Of a stretch of 64,000 nucleotides of DNA, positions 61,508-64,000 are shown piece after piece (positions within the stretch are counted from its first letter, which is position 1; each line of letters begins with the position of its first letter). The stretch is taken from positions 4,656 to 68,655 of the forward strand of contig CAJTVE010000005.1 in NCBI GenBank assembly GCA_910579655.1, written 5' to 3'. This DNA is from an uncultured Allobaculum sp. Lineage in GTDB: Bacteria; Bacillota_I; Bacilli_A; Erysipelotrichales; Erysipelotrichaceae. Both the position numbers and the translations under genes were made by a program. The notes under the pieces are model-generated. The model ran no database searches and had not been told where the DNA came from. It saw only the letters and a program-made list of their open reading frames with translations.

Positions 61508-62268
61508 TCGTTAAATGTGCATGGATGTATCACGATATCATGGATCTTTACGGAGATAAGGGCAATATCATGACCCTGACCAGCAGAGCCAGCCAGCGCG
61601 GCATTGACTTTCAGGTGACAACTGTCGGCATTGGTCAGGAAGCTGATCTTTCGGACTTTGATCTGGTGTTTATGGGTGGTGGTGCCGATAAGGAGCAGGT
61701 CGCTCTGATTCCGGATCTGCTCTCGCGTAAGGACAATATCCGCAAGGCCATGGATGAAAACACGTTTTTCTTATTGATCTGCGGCGGCTATCAGCTGTTT
61801 GGCCAGTATTACGAAACAGCAGATCGAGAAAAGATCGAAGGCCTGAAATTTGCCGACTACTATACCGCAACGGGTAAGGCAAAATCCCGCTGCATCGGCA
61901 ACATCATCATTGATGCTCCACTCGATGGGATCAATCTGCGGCTGATTGGTTTTGAAAACCATGGCGGACAGACCATGAATGTTGCCCATCCGCTAGGGAA
62001 AGTTGTTCATGGCTATGGAAACAGCTTTGATGGCGGTTATGAAGGATATTATGACGGCCATATTCTGGGTACCTATCTGCATGGACCACTGCTGCCCAAA
62101 AATGGTCAGCTGGCCGATTTTGTGCTGACCAAAGCCATCCAGAAGCGAAATCCGGAATTTACCTTTGACAAGCTCGCTCCGATTGACCAGCCCTGGGAAG
62201 GGATTGCCCGCAAGGCACTGCTCGATCGCTGGAAACTGGAAGACAAGGCGGAAGTCCACAACAGTTAA
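61504..62268 (+). CDS. gatD: Lipid II isoglutaminyl synthase, glutamine amidotransferase GatD
   Basis: 254 residues, CobB/CobQ-like glutaminase. LLICGGYQLFG holds the nucleophile Cys93, and LGTYLHGPLLPKN the catalytic His. It supplies ammonia to MurT, yielding D-iso-glutamine in the stem peptide. Start overlaps the murT stop (ATGA). The pair shows that the peptidoglycan is amidated at position 2. Confidence 0.95.
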   Translation: MIVKCAWMYHDIMDLYGDKGNIMTLTSRASQRGIDFQVTTVGIGQEADLSDFDLVFMGGGADKEQVALIPDLLSRKDNIRKAMDENTFFLLICGGYQLFGQYYETADREKIEGLKFADYYTATGKAKSRCIGNIIIDAPLDGINLRLIGFENHGGQTMNVAHPLGKVVHGYGNSFDGGYEGYYDGHILGTYLHGPLLPKNGQLADFVLTKAIQKRNPEFTFDKLAPIDQPWEGIARKALLDRWKLEDKAEVHNS

Positions 62269-62404
62269 CCACCGCCCAACTTGTCCTTAAGACCATTCTG
62301 GATTTGGGGCTGCCTCAAAATTCTGAAAAACAGAGCAGGTTTCAGGCAGATCGTCTGTTCTTTGTCAGTATTTTGATGGTCGGTCTTCAAAAAAGGGCCT
62401 CAGC

Positions 62405-62433
62405 TTGTATGAGAACTGGTTTAACGCTAAAAT
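62405..62433 (+). promoter_or_regulatory. SDR gene promoter
   Basis: -35 TTGTAT and -10 TAAAAT with 17-bp spacing, about 55 bp before the start. Confidence 0.65.
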
Positions 62434-62446
62434 AAGGCAATATACA

Positions 62447-62464
62447 AGACGGATTTAACCGTCT
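62447..62464 (+). promoter_or_regulatory. 5'-UTR hairpin of the SDR gene
   Basis: AGACGG-ATTTAA-CCGTCT at the start of the leader. The nearest SD-like AAAGGA is 14 bases from the ATG, which is long. Confidence 0.45.
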
Positions 62465-62486
62465 CGAAAGGATATAACACAATCAA

Positions 62487-63251
62487 ATGAATCGTTTAGC
62501 TGACAAAGTTGCTGTCATCACAGGTGGAAATGCCGGAGTCGGTGCTGAAATTGCCAAACTGTTTGCGGATGAAGGCGCAAAAGTCGTCATTTCAGCAAGA
62601 CGGATGGACAAGCTGGAAAAAGTCGCTGATGAAATCCGCGAATCCTCAGGAGAAGTCCTGCCGGTTCGCTGCGATATTTCAAAACCTGAAGAAGCAGATA
62701 ATCTTATTCATCAGGCAATTCTTGAATATGGTCAGATTGATATTCTCGTCAATAATGCTGGAATTCTCGAAGAAGGCATGAAACCGATTGAGTGTGCCAC
62801 GGACGAAGATATCAGTCGGATTATCGATACCAATTTAAAAGGAACCATGTACGTGACCCGGGCCGCCTTGCAGGAAATGCAGGAAAACGACCGGGCTTCG
62901 ATTGTGAATATTGCCTCTGTTGCCGGCGAAAAAGGCTGCGGACCTGCTGCCTATGCGGTTGCCAAAGCCGGAATCATCGGCCTGACCAAGCATACGGCTT
63001 TCCGTTTTACCGGCACAGGAATCCGCTGCAATGTCATCTGCCCGGGAACCATCGCCACCTCGATGACGGCTCATCAGGATGTGGCTGCACTCAATAAAGA
63101 TATGATGAAAGCCATGCGCTCTCATCTTGATCTTTCCGCTGGTGTGGCTTCGGTTGAAGACATTGCCAACATCGCTTTATTTTTAGCTTCAGATGAATCC
63201 AATGCGATGACTGGACAGGTTCTGGTCTCTGATTTTGGCGCTTCGCTATAG
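62487..63251 (+). CDS. Short-chain dehydrogenase/reductase
   Basis: 254 residues of the classical SDR fold: cofactor loop TGGNAGVGAEIA (about 12-23), NNAGIL, Ser in NIASVAG and YAVAK (Tyr/Lys). The C-terminal GQVLVSDFGASL region is typical. Likely NAD(P)H-dependent reduction of a carbonyl, for example 3-oxoacyl-ACP reductase-like; substrate not determinable. Single gene with own promoter. Confidence 0.85.
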   Translation: MNRLADKVAVITGGNAGVGAEIAKLFADEGAKVVISARRMDKLEKVADEIRESSGEVLPVRCDISKPEEADNLIHQAILEYGQIDILVNNAGILEEGMKPIECATDEDISRIIDTNLKGTMYVTRAALQEMQENDRASIVNIASVAGEKGCGPAAYAVAKAGIIGLTKHTAFRFTGTGIRCNVICPGTIATSMTAHQDVAALNKDMMKAMRSHLDLSAGVASVEDIANIALFLASDESNAMTGQVLVSDFGASL

Positions 63252-63426
63252 ATTCTGTCCACCCAATATTCAAATCACCTATAGAAAGAGGCTATTGCTT
63301 TTGGCAAAGATGCTTCTTTTGGTGTTGCAAACCAATGTCATTAAGTTTAGTAAGTTCAGGCTTCTGCTCATCAGGTCTCTGATAGTGGGGGCCTTTTTCT
63401 TGTGGGTAATACTGGGCATACAAGAA

Positions 63427-63456
63427 AAGAAGATGCCACTTTAGACATCTTCTTTC
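63427..63456. other. Hairpin between the SDR gene and IS66 element
   Basis: AAGAAGATG and CATCTTCTT pair over 9 bp around a 10-nt loop, in a gene-free 230-bp stretch. Could be a weak terminator. Confidence 0.45.
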
Positions 63457-63518
63457 GTGAGAATTCTTGATTTGCTACAGACTTTGCAGTTAGCTTTTAA
63501 TATTTGGACGTTCTAGAA

Positions 63519-63562
63519 CCTCCCGCCGGAACCGGATATGATCTGGTTGTATCGATGGGAGG
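63519..63562 (+). promoter_or_regulatory. Possible hairpin masking the tnpA ribosome site
   Basis: CCTCCC at 63519-63524 can pair with the Shine-Dalgarno GGGAGG at 63557-63562. Transcripts coming from outside would contain both, which would restrain translation of tnpA. Confidence 0.5.
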
Positions 63563-63569
63563 TTTTTAG

Positions 63570-63941
63570 ATGCACAATTCAAAACTTGCTTCTTCAGCGA
63601 AGTCGGATGCCATCGACTGGAGATCTCATTTCGAAGCCTATAAGAGCCAGAACATTTCCAGAAAGGAATACTGTTTACAGAACAGACTCGCCTATTCCGC
63701 TTTTGGATACTGGTGCAGAAAGCTTGAGAGTGAAACAGATCGGGAAGCAGATGATGCCGCTGGAGAACAGAAAGGAATTGAGTTTCTCGAAATCCCTGCC
63801 AATATCTTCTCTTCGGACCAGCCAGCCCTGGAGCTGGACCTTGAGAATATCAGAATCCGGATTTATAACGGGGCAGATCCGGAACTGGTGAATTCAGTAA
63901 TTGGGAGGTTTATGAATGAGCAGTCTTATCCGAATGCCTGA
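63570..63941 (+). CDS. tnpA: IS66-family accessory protein TnpA
   Basis: 123 residues; helix-rich N-terminus DWRSHFEAYKSQNISRKEYCLQNRLAY and AFGYWCRKL match the IS66 first ORF, a DNA-binding-like accessory protein. RBS GGGAGG. Overlaps tnpB by 26 bp. No frameshift seen. Confidence 0.85.
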   Translation: MHNSKLASSAKSDAIDWRSHFEAYKSQNISRKEYCLQNRLAYSAFGYWCRKLESETDREADDAAGEQKGIEFLEIPANIFSSDQPALELDLENIRIRIYNGADPELVNSVIGRFMNEQSYPNA

Positions 63942-64000
63942 GCGGGTTTTTCTCGCCGCCGGCTATACAGATCTTCGCCTGGGAATCGATGGTCTGACTT
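63916..64000 (+). CDS. tnpB: IS66-family accessory protein TnpB, partial
   Basis: The first 28 residues, SLIRMPERVFLAAGYTDLRL and GIDGLT, match the conserved TnpB (IS66 Orf2) N-terminus. The window ends inside the gene. RBS GGGAGG. Confidence 0.85.
   Translation, partial: MSSLIRMPERVFLAAGYTDLRLGIDGLT

Larger units (their letters stand above)
63482..64000 (+). mobile_element. IS66-family insertion sequence, left part only
   Basis: The tnpA and the start of tnpB are recognised; the transposase gene tnpC and right end lie beyond the window. The left terminal repeat and target duplication could not be fixed, so the left boundary is approximate. Confidence 0.7.

Noticed and set aside
63235..63444. 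69-residue frame between the SDR gene and IS66
   Set aside because: Starts inside the SDR gene, no ribosome site, hydrophobic by chance of AT-rich DNA; no family seen.
1..64000. CRISPR arrays, rRNA or tRNA genes
   Set aside because: No regularly spaced direct repeats of CRISPR type and no tRNA or rRNA signatures were recognised on reading either strand by eye.

Overview
The window looks like chromosomal DNA of a low-to-moderate GC Gram-positive bacterium (Bacillota). The signs are strong AAGGAGG-type ribosome binding sites, TTG/GTG starts, an Spx regulator, a Gls24-nusB-xseA-xseB-ispA-dxs-tlyA-recN order, MurT/GatD, a lactose/cellobiose-type PTS and CcpA-like control. An Erysipelotrichia-like host is my inference from overall gene content; no 16S gene is present to test it.

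Layout. 1-2 kb: the 3' end of an alpha-amylase-like gene and a threonine-aldolase-type lyase. 2.1-6.9 kb: minus-strand genes for a metallophosphatase and an esterase (ATGA-coupled), an ATP-grasp ligase, a Nudix hydrolase and an anchored amidase-fold protein that has lost its catalytic residues. 7.7-20 kb: plus-strand housekeeping genes (scpAB, rluB, rsmE, mtaB, murE, rpsU, phoH) and the AMMECR1/LigB-radical SAM pair. 20-24.2 kb: an unknown minus gene, spx, yebC and ttcA. 24.6-43.3 kb: glmS, truB-ribF, gls24-nusB-xseA, xseB-ispA, dxs-tlyA-recN-dinB-trmN, xerD, an Mrp ATPase with a Sel1 protein, and two tandem TetR regulators. 43.3-47.6 kb: an accessory island of lower GC with degenerate repeats, including a diverged inverted pair that brackets an XRE-TPR regulator and a membrane-anchored protein. 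47.6-51.4 kb: a small membrane protein, a DUF3284 protein, a DEDDh exonuclease with a long basic tail, and a phage-type integrase. 51.5-53 kb: two overlapping minus-strand genes for paralogous PIN-like proteins, one with a full acidic set and one degenerate, below a very AT-rich leader. 53.3-58.7 kb: a cellobiose-type PTS locus (IIA and GntR on minus; GH1 6-phospho-beta-glucosidase, IIC and IIB on plus). 58.9-63.3 kb: patatin, murT-gatD and an SDR. 63.5-64 kb: the left end of an IS66-family element, cut by the window edge.

How the parts work together: murE, murT/gatD, glmS and ispA/dxs feed cell-wall precursor synthesis. rluB, rsmE, mtaB, ttcA, truB, tlyA and rpsU serve the translation apparatus. 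xseAB, recN, dinB and xerD serve DNA repair and chromosome resolution. The PTS locus imports and cleaves beta-glucosides, and repeated TAGACA sites there suggest local GntR control.

Best candidates for something undescribed: the PIN-like active/degenerate pair with a repeated 10-mer at its promoter; the repeat-bracketed regulator/anchored-protein island; the catalytically dead amidase; and a habit of adding low-complexity C-terminal tails to ordinary enzymes.
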